Shown here piece by piece: positions 29,294 through 38,126 of a stretch of 56,176 nucleotides of DNA (position 1 is the stretch's first letter; each line of letters starts with the position of its first letter). Source of the DNA: REEB95 sp035648735 (GTDB lineage: Bacteria; Pseudomonadota; Alphaproteobacteria; ATCC43930; CGMCC-115725); contig DASRKX010000060.1 in the NCBI GenBank assembly GCA_035648735.1, positions 1-56,176 of the forward strand, in the 5' to 3' direction. A program made the translations under genes and the position numbers. The notes beneath the pieces were generated by a model. It was given only the letters and a program-made list of their open reading frames with translations. It did no database searches and was not told where the DNA came from.

Positions 29294-30370
29294 TCAAGTC
29301 TTGATGATGTAGTTGAGCACTAGGGTCGGTGGCGTGACGTTGTGCGCGCTACCCCCGCCGGATGCTGTGCCGCTGATAGTTGCAGTACCGCCGCTGTATA
29401 GGAAAGTTGAGTCTGTGCCAGAGGCGCCCCCGCCAGATGGGATACACACACTTCCAGTCGTCCCACTTACGCTCATGCTCGCTTGTTCCGCCGTGGTCAG
29501 CGTATGCTTTTGCTCGCCGCCCGTGGCGCCGAGCGAAGCCGAGCCGGTGATGCCGCCGGTCGCGCCCGAGCCCAAGCGGTTCGCCGCCGAGCCGCCCATC
29601 GCGTCCGCGCCGAAGGCCGCGCGGCCCCTGAGGTCGGGGATATTGAACGTGGTCGAGCCGTCGCCCACGCCGAATGTCGTGCCGATGGCCGTCAGCAGAC
29701 CGGCATAGCTCGAGCGGCTGACCGCCTGGCCGTAGCACAGCAGCCAGCCGGACGGCGCCGCGGATCCGGCGAAGGGCGCCACCACGCCCGACGGCACCGC
29801 CGAAAGCCCGGTCAGCTGCGAACCGTCCACCGCCGGCAGCCGCGCGCTGCCGTCCAGCTGCACGACGTTGCCCGCCGCCGTCCCGACGTTCTGCGCCGCC
29901 GCGGTGCCCACGGCGGTGAACGCGCCCGAGGCAAGGCCGAGCGCACCGAGAGCGCGCTCGTCGGTGAGCATCGTGCCGACGATCGCCGTGCTCGTGGTCT
30001 GGAGCAGCGCCTGGGCGATCGGACTCTTGCCGGCGGGGATCGCCGGCGGCACGGGCGACGCGCTCTCGACGCCGCCCACCACCGAAACCGCGCCCGACGC
30101 GTTGTCGATCACGATGCGGTCGATGCGCGGATGCGTCGCGGGCGCGGCGATCGTGCCGGTCGTCTGCGCCGCAACCTCGGTGAGTCCGCCCGATGGCGTG
30201 GCGAAATGGCCCGAATCGAGCGTCACGTTCATCGCCGCCGGGCTGGACGGCCGCGGCGCAAAATTATCGCCGAGGCGGGCGAACACCGCGATGTCGGCGT
30301 CGATCGCCAGCGGATAGGCGGTGCCGGTCTGGGTCGTGTAGTCGGTTTGCAGGAATTGCGCGACGGTCAT
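29294..30370 (-). CDS. Tail fibre protein with phage tail collar domain
   Basis: A 358-residue receptor-binding candidate. The N-terminus (TVAQFLQTDYTTQTGTAYPL) is a tail-attachment region. From about residue 190 comes the tail-collar pattern VVAPFAGSAAPSGWLLCYGQ, then TTFGVGDGSTTFNIPDLRGR and a glycine/serine/alanine-rich distal part. Collar domains trimerise at the fibre tip. It is seven bases after the megatron-like gene, and the two FkbM genes face it. Confidence 0.88.
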   Translation of the reverse strand: MTVAQFLQTDYTTQTGTAYPLAIDADIAVFARLGDNFAPRPSSPAAMNVTLDSGHFATPSGGLTEVAAQTTGTIAAPATHPRIDRIVIDNASGAVSVVGGVESASPVPPAIPAGKSPIAQALLQTTSTAIVGTMLTDERALGALGLASGAFTAVGTAAAQNVGTAAGNVVQLDGSARLPAVDGSQLTGLSAVPSGVVAPFAGSAAPSGWLLCYGQAVSRSSYAGLLTAIGTTFGVGDGSTTFNIPDLRGRAAFGADAMGGSAANRLGSGATGGITGSASLGATGGEQKHTLTTAEQASMSVSGTTGSVCIPSGGGASGTDSTFLYSGGTATISGTASGGGSAHNVTPPTLVLNYIIKT

Positions 30371-30376
30371 GTTGGT

Positions 30377-33328
30377 TTACTCGCCTGTTGCCGTCCAATT
30401 GACATTTCCGCCGACGTCGCTCCCGCCATGATCGAAGACGTGGAGCGTGCAGCCGGTCGCGCCGATGCTTGCCGCCGTTGCCGTCAGGGCCGTGCTGCCG
30501 AGCGGCGTTACCTGCACGTTGGGCGGCAGGTGATAGGGCGACGGAAAGACGATCGCGGTGCCGCCGGCCGCGACGGCGACGCTGGCCGCGGAATTCTCGA
30601 TCTTGGGCGCGCGGTCGGCGACCAGCTCGAAGCCGGCAAGGCAGGCGACGGAGCCCGCGACATTCGCCAGACTCGCCTCGCCGCGCAGATAGCGCATCGA
30701 CACCGTGCCGATGGTCCAGGCGGTAAAGCTGCCGGGGTCGGCGGCGCCCGTGAGCCACGTATCGATGGCGAAACCGGGTGCGGGCGTGCCGCTCTGGCCG
30801 CGGCCGAAAACCGTCGTGGTCGTGGCCCAGACCCGCAAGGTATCGTCGAGGCCGGTGTCGACAGCCACGCTTTGATAGGTCGAAATCGCGACCGGATAGG
30901 GCACGAACTGCTCGAACAGCTCGGCGTTGCTGTGCGCGCTTGCCGGCTTGGTCGAATCCGGCACCAGCAGGCCGCGCCAATGCGGCACCAGGCCGGTCAG
31001 CGTGCCGAGCCACGCCGGGGCGTCCTGCCGGTCGACGATCACCGGGTTGGGGTTGGTCACCACGAGATTGGCGGTCGCGGGCGCCGGCGAGAACTGGTCG
31101 GCAACGTCGCGCGCGCGGATATAGAAGGTCCAGGTGCCGGGCGGCACCGCGGCGTTGGTCATTTCGGTGCCGCGGGCGCTTTCGGTCAGGAACAGGGCGG
31201 CGGCTATCGTGCCGCCCTGCGGCCCATAGAGGATGTCGTAGCCCTTGAGCGCGAAATCCCGCACCTCGTCCCATTTGAAGATCACCGCCCCGCCGGTCTG
31301 CTGCGCCGAAAAACCGCTGACGTTGCCCGGCGGCGGCGGCCCGACAATCATGTGCGTGTGGTCGGCAACCGCGGCGAGTTGCTGCTGCCCCGCGCCGTAG
31401 ATGTTGTAGGAGACCAGCTTGACGTGGATGGTCGCGCCGATCTGGCTCTTGTCGTAGGGCAGCGTGAAGATCGCATCGTCGAGCCGGACGAAATTCGTCC
31501 CCGCCGCATGCGCGCCGATCGCCGAGCCGTAAAGCCCGCGCCGCAGATAGGTGCCGAGCGAATACCGATTGGCCCCGGTGAGCGTCGCGGTCTCGTAGCT
31601 CAGCAACTCGCCGCCGACATAGCACAGCGTGTGCGCCAGATCGGCATCCGCCTGGGTGCCCGACAGCAGCGCGCCGCCCGATTCCGACAGATCGACCGCC
31701 AGCGTGTCGGCGGTGTCGGGATCGGCCCCGGCAGGGAAATCCACGGCGAGCGCGCCCATGCGCGACGGGCCCGCCTTGCGGCCGGCGAGCTTATAGGTCG
31801 AGCCGTCGCTCGAGACGTAAACGTCGCAGCCGCCCCAGGCCGGGCCGCCGGCGGTGGCGAGCCAGATTTCGAGCCCGCTCGACGCGATCTGCACCGGCGC
31901 CTCGAAGATCACCGGCGCCAGCGCATCGCCCGGATCGGCGTTGTAGCTCGCGGCATAGCCGGCGCCCTGCTGAAACGCATAGGTCGCGGCGGCGCCCGTG
32001 CCGGCGAGATATTCCGCGGCGTTGAAGCTCAACGTGCCGTCGTTGTTTTCGGTGATCTCGGTGATGCGCACCCATTGCCGGTCGAGGCCGAGCCGCGCAT
32101 CGCTCAGCGTCACGATGTCCATCGGGTCGAGCAGGACGTAGCGCTGGTCGAGCGTGAACTGAAAAATGTTGCGGATCGCCTGGCGCTGCAGCAGCAGCTG
32201 GGCCGACAGCCGGGCGGCTTCGCCGTCGGCAAAGAGATGCGCCTGGCGGCTCTGGCCGGCGCGCAGGCCGTAGAGATCGATGGTCGCCTGGTCGGAGGCT
32301 TCGACGATGGCGGTGTTGTACTGGTTGTCGCGATCGAGATATTCGAGCTTGATGTCGTTGAGCGAATCCGCGGCGCGCAGGCGCGTCGCCAGCACCGGAT
32401 CGTCGCTCATCGACGCGCTGGCGCCGCTCGCGTTCCGGTTCGGCAGGAAATCGTCGTCGCCGAGATCGTAGACCGGCGCCGCCGGCGGCGCATAGCTCTT
32501 GCCGTTGCCCGACAGCGCCGCGTCGCCATAGGGCACCAAGGTCAACGCGCCCGCCGACCAGACGAAGGCGCTGTTGGTATGAGTCGCGATGTCGTCGAGC
32601 ATCTGCGACGCCGGGGCCGCTTCGGCATAGCCCGGCGAGATCAGCAGCCCGGCCGCCAGCGTATAGGCCTGATAGGTGGAGAGATCGCCGAGCCGCGCGC
32701 TCGGAAAGCCGGCGCCGTAGCGCGGATTGGTCAGCAGATCGGCGACCACCAGGCTCGGATCGGCGTCGGGCAGGCCGCCGACCGAATTGGCGTGGATCCC
32801 GATGACCTCGAAATTGTTGTTCGGCAGCTGGCCCTGGCCGTCGAGCAAATAGGGCGCCGCCGCGGCATAGGCGGTCGCGCTGTAGCCCAGCGTCTCGCCC
32901 GGATGATTGGCCGCAAGATAGCCCCAGGCGCCCTGGCCGAGCGCGCCGGTGAAAACCGAAAGGCCGAGCGCCGCCGGCGTGGTTTGCGCCTTCGACGACC
33001 AGGCCTGCCCCAAGCCCTGGATCGCGCCTTCGCACAACCCCAGCATGATCGCGGCGTTATAGGTGTAGCTCGTGCTGCCGCCACCCCCGCCCCCCTTGCC
33101 GCCCGAGCCGCCCGAGCCGCCGGTGGCGCCGCCCTTGCCCGAGGCGGGCGGCGCCGATTGATGCGCGATCGCCTGGAAATCGCCGTACCAGATCAGATTG
33201 GGCGCGATGCGCGTCGTGCCGTAGACGATCGGGATGACCTTGCCATAGGCCGAGGTCTGGATTTGCAGGCCGGCGACCGCGGGATGCTGCGTCGCCTGCG
33301 GCTTCTTGGTCGAGAACAGCCCTGCCAT
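30377..33328 (-). CDS. Megatron-like tail tip protein (GTA g15-type)
   Basis: A 983-residue protein at the position of RcGTA g15. It starts FSTKKPQATQHPAVAGLQIQ followed by IPIVYGTTRIAPNLIWYGDF, typical of the phage putative tail protein family. Residues 55-88 are a flexible Gly/Ser linker. The middle contains DPSLVVADLLTNPRYGAGFP, and the C-terminal half contains fibronectin-like segments (GFSAQQTGGAVIFKWDEV). It would form the baseplate centre and contact the cell. It overlaps the NlpC/P60 gene; its ribosome binding site GAGGAA lies at the edge of a palindromic repeat. Confidence 0.9.
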   Translation of the reverse strand: MAGLFSTKKPQATQHPAVAGLQIQTSAYGKVIPIVYGTTRIAPNLIWYGDFQAIAHQSAPPASGKGGATGGSGGSGGKGGGGGGSTSYTYNAAIMLGLCEGAIQGLGQAWSSKAQTTPAALGLSVFTGALGQGAWGYLAANHPGETLGYSATAYAAAAPYLLDGQGQLPNNNFEVIGIHANSVGGLPDADPSLVVADLLTNPRYGAGFPSARLGDLSTYQAYTLAAGLLISPGYAEAAPASQMLDDIATHTNSAFVWSAGALTLVPYGDAALSGNGKSYAPPAAPVYDLGDDDFLPNRNASGASASMSDDPVLATRLRAADSLNDIKLEYLDRDNQYNTAIVEASDQATIDLYGLRAGQSRQAHLFADGEAARLSAQLLLQRQAIRNIFQFTLDQRYVLLDPMDIVTLSDARLGLDRQWVRITEITENNDGTLSFNAAEYLAGTGAAATYAFQQGAGYAASYNADPGDALAPVIFEAPVQIASSGLEIWLATAGGPAWGGCDVYVSSDGSTYKLAGRKAGPSRMGALAVDFPAGADPDTADTLAVDLSESGGALLSGTQADADLAHTLCYVGGELLSYETATLTGANRYSLGTYLRRGLYGSAIGAHAAGTNFVRLDDAIFTLPYDKSQIGATIHVKLVSYNIYGAGQQQLAAVADHTHMIVGPPPPGNVSGFSAQQTGGAVIFKWDEVRDFALKGYDILYGPQGGTIAAALFLTESARGTEMTNAAVPPGTWTFYIRARDVADQFSPAPATANLVVTNPNPVIVDRQDAPAWLGTLTGLVPHWRGLLVPDSTKPASAHSNAELFEQFVPYPVAISTYQSVAVDTGLDDTLRVWATTTTVFGRGQSGTPAPGFAIDTWLTGAADPGSFTAWTIGTVSMRYLRGEASLANVAGSVACLAGFELVADRAPKIENSAASVAVAAGGTAIVFPSPYHLPPNVQVTPLGSTALTATAASIGATGCTLHVFDHGGSDVGGNVNWTATGE

Positions 33329-33894
33329 CAGGAAATTTCCTCACCGCGGAGACGCGAAGAACACGGAGAAAAACATTTTTGTTTCTCTGTGCTCTCCGTG
33401 CCTCCGTGGTGCATTGCGTCGTCCGCCCATTGCTTGAGGGTGAAGAACTTGACCGGGCGCGGCTTGGCGCGAGCGTCCCTGCCCTCGCCCATGCGCGACA
33501 GCCATTCGGCGCCGAGCGCATCCTCGTAGACGCAGCCGCGGCCGAGATAGGCGTGGATGATGTTGGGCCACAGCACGACGATCGCGCCGTGCGAGAAGCA
33601 GCGGCCGAAACGCCAGAGCGCGATGTCGCCCGGCGCCGGCGGCCCGGCGATCTCGACGGCGTGGTCGCGCACGAACCCCAGATAGCGCTCGCTGTCGCGA
33701 TGCAGATGCCAGTCGGGCGGGTAATGCGGAATATCGAGCGCCGGCACCAGGCCGGCCTCGGCGTAAACCTCGGCCAGCAGCATGGCGCAATCGACGCCGG
33801 CGCCCTTGACGCGCGCCCGATGATGATAGGGCGTGCGCAGCCAGGCGCGCGCGCAACGGATCGCCGCCGCGCGTTGCGACGCGATGTCGGGCAT
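33328..33894 (-). CDS. Tail NlpC/P60 cell-wall peptidase (GTA g14-type)
   Basis: A 188-residue NlpC/P60-type peptidase. The catalytic cysteine is in RVKGAGVDCAMLLAEVYAEA near residue 35 and the histidine in GRCFSHGAIVVLWPNIIHAY. It would digest peptidoglycan during DNA delivery. The last 27 residues (from HHGGTESTEKQKCF to RLRGEEIS) are not part of the family: they are encoded by a dispersed palindromic repeat inserted at the 3' end. Confidence 0.92.
   Translation of the reverse strand: MPDIASQRAAAIRCARAWLRTPYHHRARVKGAGVDCAMLLAEVYAEAGLVPALDIPHYPPDWHLHRDSERYLGFVRDHAVEIAGPPAPGDIALWRFGRCFSHGAIVVLWPNIIHAYLGRGCVYEDALGAEWLSRMGEGRDARAKPRPVKFFTLKQWADDAMHHGGTESTEKQKCFSPCSSRLRGEEIS
33341..33412. repeat. 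Dispersed palindromic repeat (CCACGGAGGC type) inside a coding region
   Basis: The segment is an imperfect inverted repeat: TCACCGCGGAGACGCGAAGA then ACACGGAGAAAAAC on one side, mirrored by CTCTCCGTGCCTCCGTGGTG. It is the same family as the outer repeat at 49477-49627. It supplies the C-terminal codons of the NlpC/P60 gene and the GAGGAA sequence before the megatron start. Confidence 0.85.
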
Positions 33895-33944
33895 GGGACT
33901 GCTTTGAATAGTTGAATAAAATGCCGCCCGGAAGGCGGCCCGAA

Positions 33945-34316
33945 TCAGGTCGGCTTAAAGATTCCATCTGCGAGATTTCGCAGCGTCGCGCTCGCTTCCG
34001 CGGCCACCGGCATGTACTCCGATGCCTTGACTTCCTTAATCACCGTCAACGCTCTTTCCGGAGCAACGGCCAAGCACATCCTTGCGGCTTCGAAACGCAC
34101 GCGCCAATCATCATCGTCGAGGAGAATCAACAAGGCCTTTCGTGCCTCAGTGCCGCGCACCCGAAGCTCCGCATCGATCGCCATCCGTTCCTCTACGAGC
34201 CGGTTGACCGTGGCAATATCGCTATCGAGCAGCGCCTCGTTTTCCTCGAGCGCCGTATCGCGGAATCGCGCAACTAAGACTTCATTGCTGAGTACCGATA
34301 GATCTGAGTGCTTCAT
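33945..34316 (-). CDS. DUF2019 protein (HEAT-like, immunity-type)
   Basis: A 123-residue protein from MKHSDLSVLSNEVLVARFRD. The body ARKALLILLDDDDWRVRFEA resembles one HEAT-type helical repeat, as in DUF2019. DUF2019-type proteins are short, cytoplasmic and frequently found beside small toxin-like genes. Its start overlaps the stop of the upstream 85-residue gene (ATGA), so they form a coupled pair. The pair interrupts the usual hub-peptidase junction of the tail operon. An immunity or antitoxin role is inferred from context. Confidence 0.75.
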   Translation of the reverse strand: MKHSDLSVLSNEVLVARFRDTALEENEALLDSDIATVNRLVEERMAIDAELRVRGTEARKALLILLDDDDWRVRFEAARMCLAVAPERALTVIKEVKASEYMPVAAEASATLRNLADGIFKPT

Positions 34317-34570
34317 TTCAGTACGCCATGATCCCTTAGAACGCGCAAACCAAATTGATACTGCTCTTCGAAGGTCTTCCCACGTAGGTAGTCTCGAGGA
34401 CTTTGTCCTCCGTATTCGGCATTTTGCGTCGAATAAAACAAGCCGACAAGATTGCAAACGTCGCGTTCGGAACGCCGGACGAAAGACGCGCCGCGGCGCT
34501 CGACGAGCGCGAACCCTGGCCAAACGAAGACGCCCGCTTCAGTGCAGGCCAACGTCGAGTTGCCAATCAT
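34313..34570 (-). CDS. Small protein coupled to DUF2019 gene (possible effector partner)
   Basis: An 85-residue protein starting two bases after the hub gene stop. It begins MIGNSTLACTEAGVFVWPGF and ends with GGQSPRDYLRGKTFEEQYQF and LRVLRDHGVLK. The C-terminal helix pattern recalls toxin-binding tails of MbcA/ParS-like antitoxins, but this is weak. No catalytic motif was recognised. Its location, size and overlap with DUF2019 suggest a toxin-immunity-like unit inserted in the tail operon. Confidence 0.6.
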   Translation of the reverse strand: MIGNSTLACTEAGVFVWPGFALVERRGASFVRRSERDVCNLVGLFYSTQNAEYGGQSPRDYLRGKTFEEQYQFGLRVLRDHGVLK

Positions 34571-34572
34571 CG

Positions 34573-35463
34573 TCACACCGCCGTTTCGGGCGTCGGCACA
34601 TAGGGGAAGCCGCGGAAATGCGCGGTGTTCGAGAATTTGGGACAACCGTTCGCGCCCAGACTCTTGTCGCAGCCCGGATAGATGGTGAATCCGTCGTCCG
34701 CCGCCGGCGCGGTGGGGAACGGCGCCAACAGGCTGACCGTGCCCGCCGCACCCCCGCTGCCCGCGACCCACGCCTTCACGCCGCGCCACAGCCCGGCATT
34801 GGCGCCGCCGGTGAAAATGATCTTGCCGAGGTCGAAATAGCCGGTGGCATTGCCGAGGCTCGCGGCAACCGCGCCCGCGGTCGAGCCCGTCGCCGCCGCG
34901 CCGCTCACCGCGTAGCCCGAAAGATCGACCGTGCAAGAGGTGTCGCCCAGATTGTTGACGCAGCTCGCCTGCCAGAGATTGCGCGGCAGGCTGATGTTCA
35001 AAAGCTCCAGATGGCTGTTGACGGTGAAGCTCGCGAGCGACCGGCCGCAATCGATGTCGGCGACGCGCCCGGCAAAGAGAATCACGGTGCCGGCCGAGGT
35101 ATCGCCATAGGCGCCCATGAAGGCGCGCTCGAGCGTCAGCTCGGCGCCGTCGAAGACGCCCTGCAGCACCGCGGCGAGGAAATTCTCGCCCAGCACCGTC
35201 GCATTGCCCGGCAGCACGTCGAAGACCAGCTGGTCGACCGCGACGCCGATCTTCCAGTGGCACTTCGCCTTGTTGTCCCGGCGGTCGAAATAGGGGCCGG
35301 TGCCGCCGCCGGCGGGGTAGAGGAAACCGTTCGCCGTCACGTCGCGGTCGCCGCCGCAATAGCGCAAAATGCCGCCGCCGGCGAGCGCGAAGGTGTAGAG
35401 ATCGGCGACGTGGAACTGCCGGCTCGCCAGCAGCGCCTTGAGCGCGCTCGAAGCAGGCTTCAT
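34573..35463 (-). CDS. Tail hub protein (DUF2163, GTA g13-type)
   Basis: A 296-residue protein from MKPASSALKALLASRQFHVA. The first 11 codons of the longer frame are ignored. The N-terminal DUF2163 part contains DLYTFALAGGGILRYCGGDR and FDRRDNKAKCHWKIGVAVDQ. The C-terminal BR0599-type domain has IYPGCDKSLGANGCPKFSNT, where conserved cysteines could bind an iron-sulfur cluster, as described for the GTA hub. It sits between DUF2460 and, after two inserted genes, the peptidase. Confidence 0.92.
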   Translation of the reverse strand: MKPASSALKALLASRQFHVADLYTFALAGGGILRYCGGDRDVTANGFLYPAGGGTGPYFDRRDNKAKCHWKIGVAVDQLVFDVLPGNATVLGENFLAAVLQGVFDGAELTLERAFMGAYGDTSAGTVILFAGRVADIDCGRSLASFTVNSHLELLNISLPRNLWQASCVNNLGDTSCTVDLSGYAVSGAAATGSTAGAVAASLGNATGYFDLGKIIFTGGANAGLWRGVKAWVAGSGGAAGTVSLLAPFPTAPAADDGFTIYPGCDKSLGANGCPKFSNTAHFRGFPYVPTPETAV

Positions 35464-35541
35464 GTCATGTTCGCTCGCGCGGCCGCCGCCCGCCAACCCG
35501 GCCGCGCGAGCTGGGTTGGTGTGGCGGCCCCTAACGCGTTC

Positions 35542-36138
35542 CTATTTGAGGGAAAGAAAGCTGACTTTTTTCGCGCGATAGAGCGCCGCCATGAACTTCT
35601 CGAAATCGAGGCTGTCCGCGGCGAAGCGGCAGCGGAAGCGATAGGTGAAATCCGCCGTCACCGCGGCGCCCGAGGCGGGTGCGCCGGTGAAGGTCAGAAT
35701 CCCCGTCGCTGCATCGACCGAATAGGCCGATGAATGCTGCGCCGTGCCGGCGAGATAGACCGCGCTCATAGTGTTGGGCGCCAACACCGGCTCGACGAAG
35801 CCGCCGAAGCCGCGCACGAGTTGAAACGCCGTGGTCGCGCCGTCGCCGGAGCCCAGCGCCTGGCCCGCGACGGAATTGTCGTCGGCATCGGCGTAAAGAA
35901 ACGTGCCGAAGGCGCCCTGGCGCGCGTTGAAGAACCCGAACAGCGATTGCAGCTCGGCAGCGGCCGGGTCGCTGCGCAGGAAATCGAAGGTCAGAGTCCA
36001 GCGATAGGCCGGGTAGCTCCAATCGGCGATGCGCGTCTCCTTGCCGGAGATCGCCTGCTGCACCCGCGTCTTCCACAGCGGCGTGCGCGTCGCCGACCAG
36101 CCGAGACCGGCCAGCGCGGGAAAAACCGGTTCGGTCAT
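35542..36138 (-). CDS. Distal tail protein (DUF2460, GTA g12-type)
   Basis: A 198-residue DUF2460 protein. It begins PVFPALAGLGWSATRTPLWK with IADWSYPAYRWTLTFDFLRS, and the end contains FTYRFRCRFAADSLDFEKFM. In the GTA it forms the ring joining tail tube and baseplate. It starts four bases after the tape-measure stop and precedes the hub gene by about 80 bases. Confidence 0.92.
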   Translation of the reverse strand: MTEPVFPALAGLGWSATRTPLWKTRVQQAISGKETRIADWSYPAYRWTLTFDFLRSDPAAAELQSLFGFFNARQGAFGTFLYADADDNSVAGQALGSGDGATTAFQLVRGFGGFVEPVLAPNTMSAVYLAGTAQHSSAYSVDAATGILTFTGAPASGAAVTADFTYRFRCRFAADSLDFEKFMAALYRAKKVSFLSLK

Positions 36139-36142
36139 GGCT

Positions 36143-37174
36143 TCAGGCGGTGGTCAGATGCGGGTTGAAGTTGCGCATCTCGGCCGCCAGGCCCTGGGCG
36201 ATGGCGCGCATGTTGTTCTTGAGAAACTGCGCGCCGGTCTGGGTGTCGATCGCCTGGATGGTGATGCTGTAGCTGTCGCCGCTGGCCGGCGCGGCGCCGG
36301 AATCCTTGCCGCCGCCCGAAAAGAAATCGCGCATCGGATCGGCGATTGCGGCGGGGATGACGCTCTCCTGCGGATGCAGCACGGAGAGGATGGTGCCCGG
36401 CACCTCCCACATGCCGCCGGCAGCGGCGAACACGCCGCCGCCCAGCCCCGCCGCCCAGCCGATGGTTTCGGCATAGGTCGCGGCCGCCGCCGCGGGCGCC
36501 AATTCGGGCCCGACGAACGGGATCGCGGCGGTGGCCGCCATCGCGCCGGCCGCGGCAACCGCGGCGTCGATCTGGATCTGCGCGAAGCCGCGCGCCGCCA
36601 TCCCGGCCATGCCGGCGGCCCCGGCGGCGGTGTCGCTGGCCGTCCGCGCCGCATCGCCGGCGGTCGTCGCGCTCGTCTTCGTGGTCTCGAGGCCGAGCCA
36701 TTGCGCCAGCATTTGCGCGACCTTGGCGAGGAAGCCGGTCTGGCTCGCGGAATCCGCCGCGCCGCGCGCCGTGGCGCCCGCCTGGGTCGCCGTCGTCTTG
36801 GCCAACTCGGTCGCCGCCCAGTTGGTGGCGATCTTGAGCGCGGCGTTCAATTCCTCGGCGATGATGCTCTGGCCGATGCGCTGCACCGCCTTCTGCCAGG
36901 TGGTCGTGCCCAGGATCATGCCCGCGACGGAGCGGTCGAAGGCCTGGGTGATCGGGCGAAACGTCGCCATCCACGAGGCGGCGACCTTCTGCTGCGTCTT
37001 GGTCAAGCCGTCGCCGGCATTGGACCAGCTGTCGTCGATCGCCGTCGCCGATTGCGTGCCGCCGGCGCGGATCCGGGCGAAGGCCTGGTCCGCCGCCTGC
37101 GCCGCCTCGGCCAGGCCCGCTTGCAGATCGGACGGGTCGGCGGCGATCCGGATGGTGAGATTTGTGTCGTCCAT
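36143..37174 (-). CDS. Tail tape-measure protein (GTA g11-type)
   Basis: A 343-residue protein. The N-terminus MDDTNLTIRIAADPSDLQAG is a tape-measure start; a long, Ala-rich helical centre follows, then hydrophobic glycine/alanine stretches (AAAAATYAETIGWAAGLGGG) and a short tail. The length would correspond to a short tail. Upstream lies a cargo region rather than the chaperone gene that normally precedes it. Confidence 0.85.
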   Translation of the reverse strand: MDDTNLTIRIAADPSDLQAGLAEAAQAADQAFARIRAGGTQSATAIDDSWSNAGDGLTKTQQKVAASWMATFRPITQAFDRSVAGMILGTTTWQKAVQRIGQSIIAEELNAALKIATNWAATELAKTTATQAGATARGAADSASQTGFLAKVAQMLAQWLGLETTKTSATTAGDAARTASDTAAGAAGMAGMAARGFAQIQIDAAVAAAGAMAATAAIPFVGPELAPAAAAATYAETIGWAAGLGGGVFAAAGGMWEVPGTILSVLHPQESVIPAAIADPMRDFFSGGGKDSGAAPASGDSYSITIQAIDTQTGAQFLKNNMRAIAQGLAAEMRNFNPHLTTA

Positions 37175-37299
37175 GACGAGGCCCGTGTACGGCGAAGTTG
37201 TGAGAAATCAAATCCTATGCAAGCATGACGGGTGCATAGGTTGGATGCGCCTGATCGTTCGGGCGCGGGGAAATTCAACAAAGGACGCGGGAGGGATTC

Positions 37300-38064
37300 A
37301 TGAAAGTAACTGCAATCGTTCGCGCCGCGGCAGTCGCCGCCGTTTTTTGCGCTTTACCGAATTGGGTCTTGCGGGCCGAGGCGCAATCCACCGCCGCGCC
37401 CAAAAGCCAGTGGGTTTGGGTCAAGCATCTTCAGATCGAATTCAAGCCGAGTGCGGAACAGGTCGCCATGATCGGCGCCGCCATGGCAAAAGGCGAAAAG
37501 CCGGTCGTGGTGCAGCTGACGCCGGATCAGGCGAATTGGGTGAAGACGAACTACGGCTTTGCCGTGACCACCACGAAGGTCGTCTGGCCCAAGACGACGC
37601 CCGACGGATTCAAGGTCACCGTCACGCCGGATTATGCCATCGAGTTTCGCGACTTTTACGCGATGGATTGCGGCGCTCATCGCGGCGCGAATACCTGCAC
37701 GGCGCGGCGCTACAAGATTCAGGTCGAAATGCGCCCGACCGGCCAACGCCCGGAACAAGCGGCGCTCGACGCCTTGAAGATCGCGCCGGTCTTCACGCCG
37801 TCGCAACGCCAGTCGATCGAGCAGGCGAAGCGCGCGGGGACGCCGGAAATCACGATACCGGTCAGCCAACGCCAGCAAGCGGCGTTCAGCGCCATGTCGT
37901 CCGAGCCCAAGGCCGGAAAAACCAAAGTCGAGCTGATGCAGCTTACGCCGGACGCCAAAGCCCGCCAGAACGACCAGCTTCACGCCTTGGGTTGCACGAT
38001 GAACTGGGAAGCATGGAGCGACCCCTACGGCCAGCACGAATTGTGCTATCCGCAATGCGATTGA
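37300..38064 (+). CDS. Secreted protein of unknown function (cargo)
   Basis: A 254-residue protein with a signal peptide (MKVTAIVRAAAVAAVFCALP, probable cleavage after LRAEAQ). The mature part has five cysteines, including MDCGAHRGANTCTARRYKI and a C-terminal pair LCYPQCD, which suggests disulfides in the periplasm. AGGGA lies upstream of the ATG. It is on the plus strand between tape measure and chaperone genes, against the direction of the virion operon, as expected for a moron. No family was recognised. Confidence 0.75.
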   Translation: MKVTAIVRAAAVAAVFCALPNWVLRAEAQSTAAPKSQWVWVKHLQIEFKPSAEQVAMIGAAMAKGEKPVVVQLTPDQANWVKTNYGFAVTTTKVVWPKTTPDGFKVTVTPDYAIEFRDFYAMDCGAHRGANTCTARRYKIQVEMRPTGQRPEQAALDALKIAPVFTPSQRQSIEQAKRAGTPEITIPVSQRQQAAFSAMSSEPKAGKTKVELMQLTPDAKARQNDQLHALGCTMNWEAWSDPYGQHELCYPQCD

Positions 38065-38126
38065 CGATTGTCCGCTGACGGCGATGCCGGCACGGCATGT
38101 GCCGGCATCCGCCGACCGAAAGCAGT

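Noticed and set aside
29483..33529. A 1348-codon open frame on the plus strand
   Set aside because: It is antisense to the tail fibre, megatron and peptidase genes and has the Arg/Gly/Ala/Asp-rich composition of a high-GC shadow frame.
34012..35733. A 573-codon plus-strand open frame across the tail hub gene
   Set aside because: Shadow of the hub, the small pair and DUF2460 genes on the minus strand.
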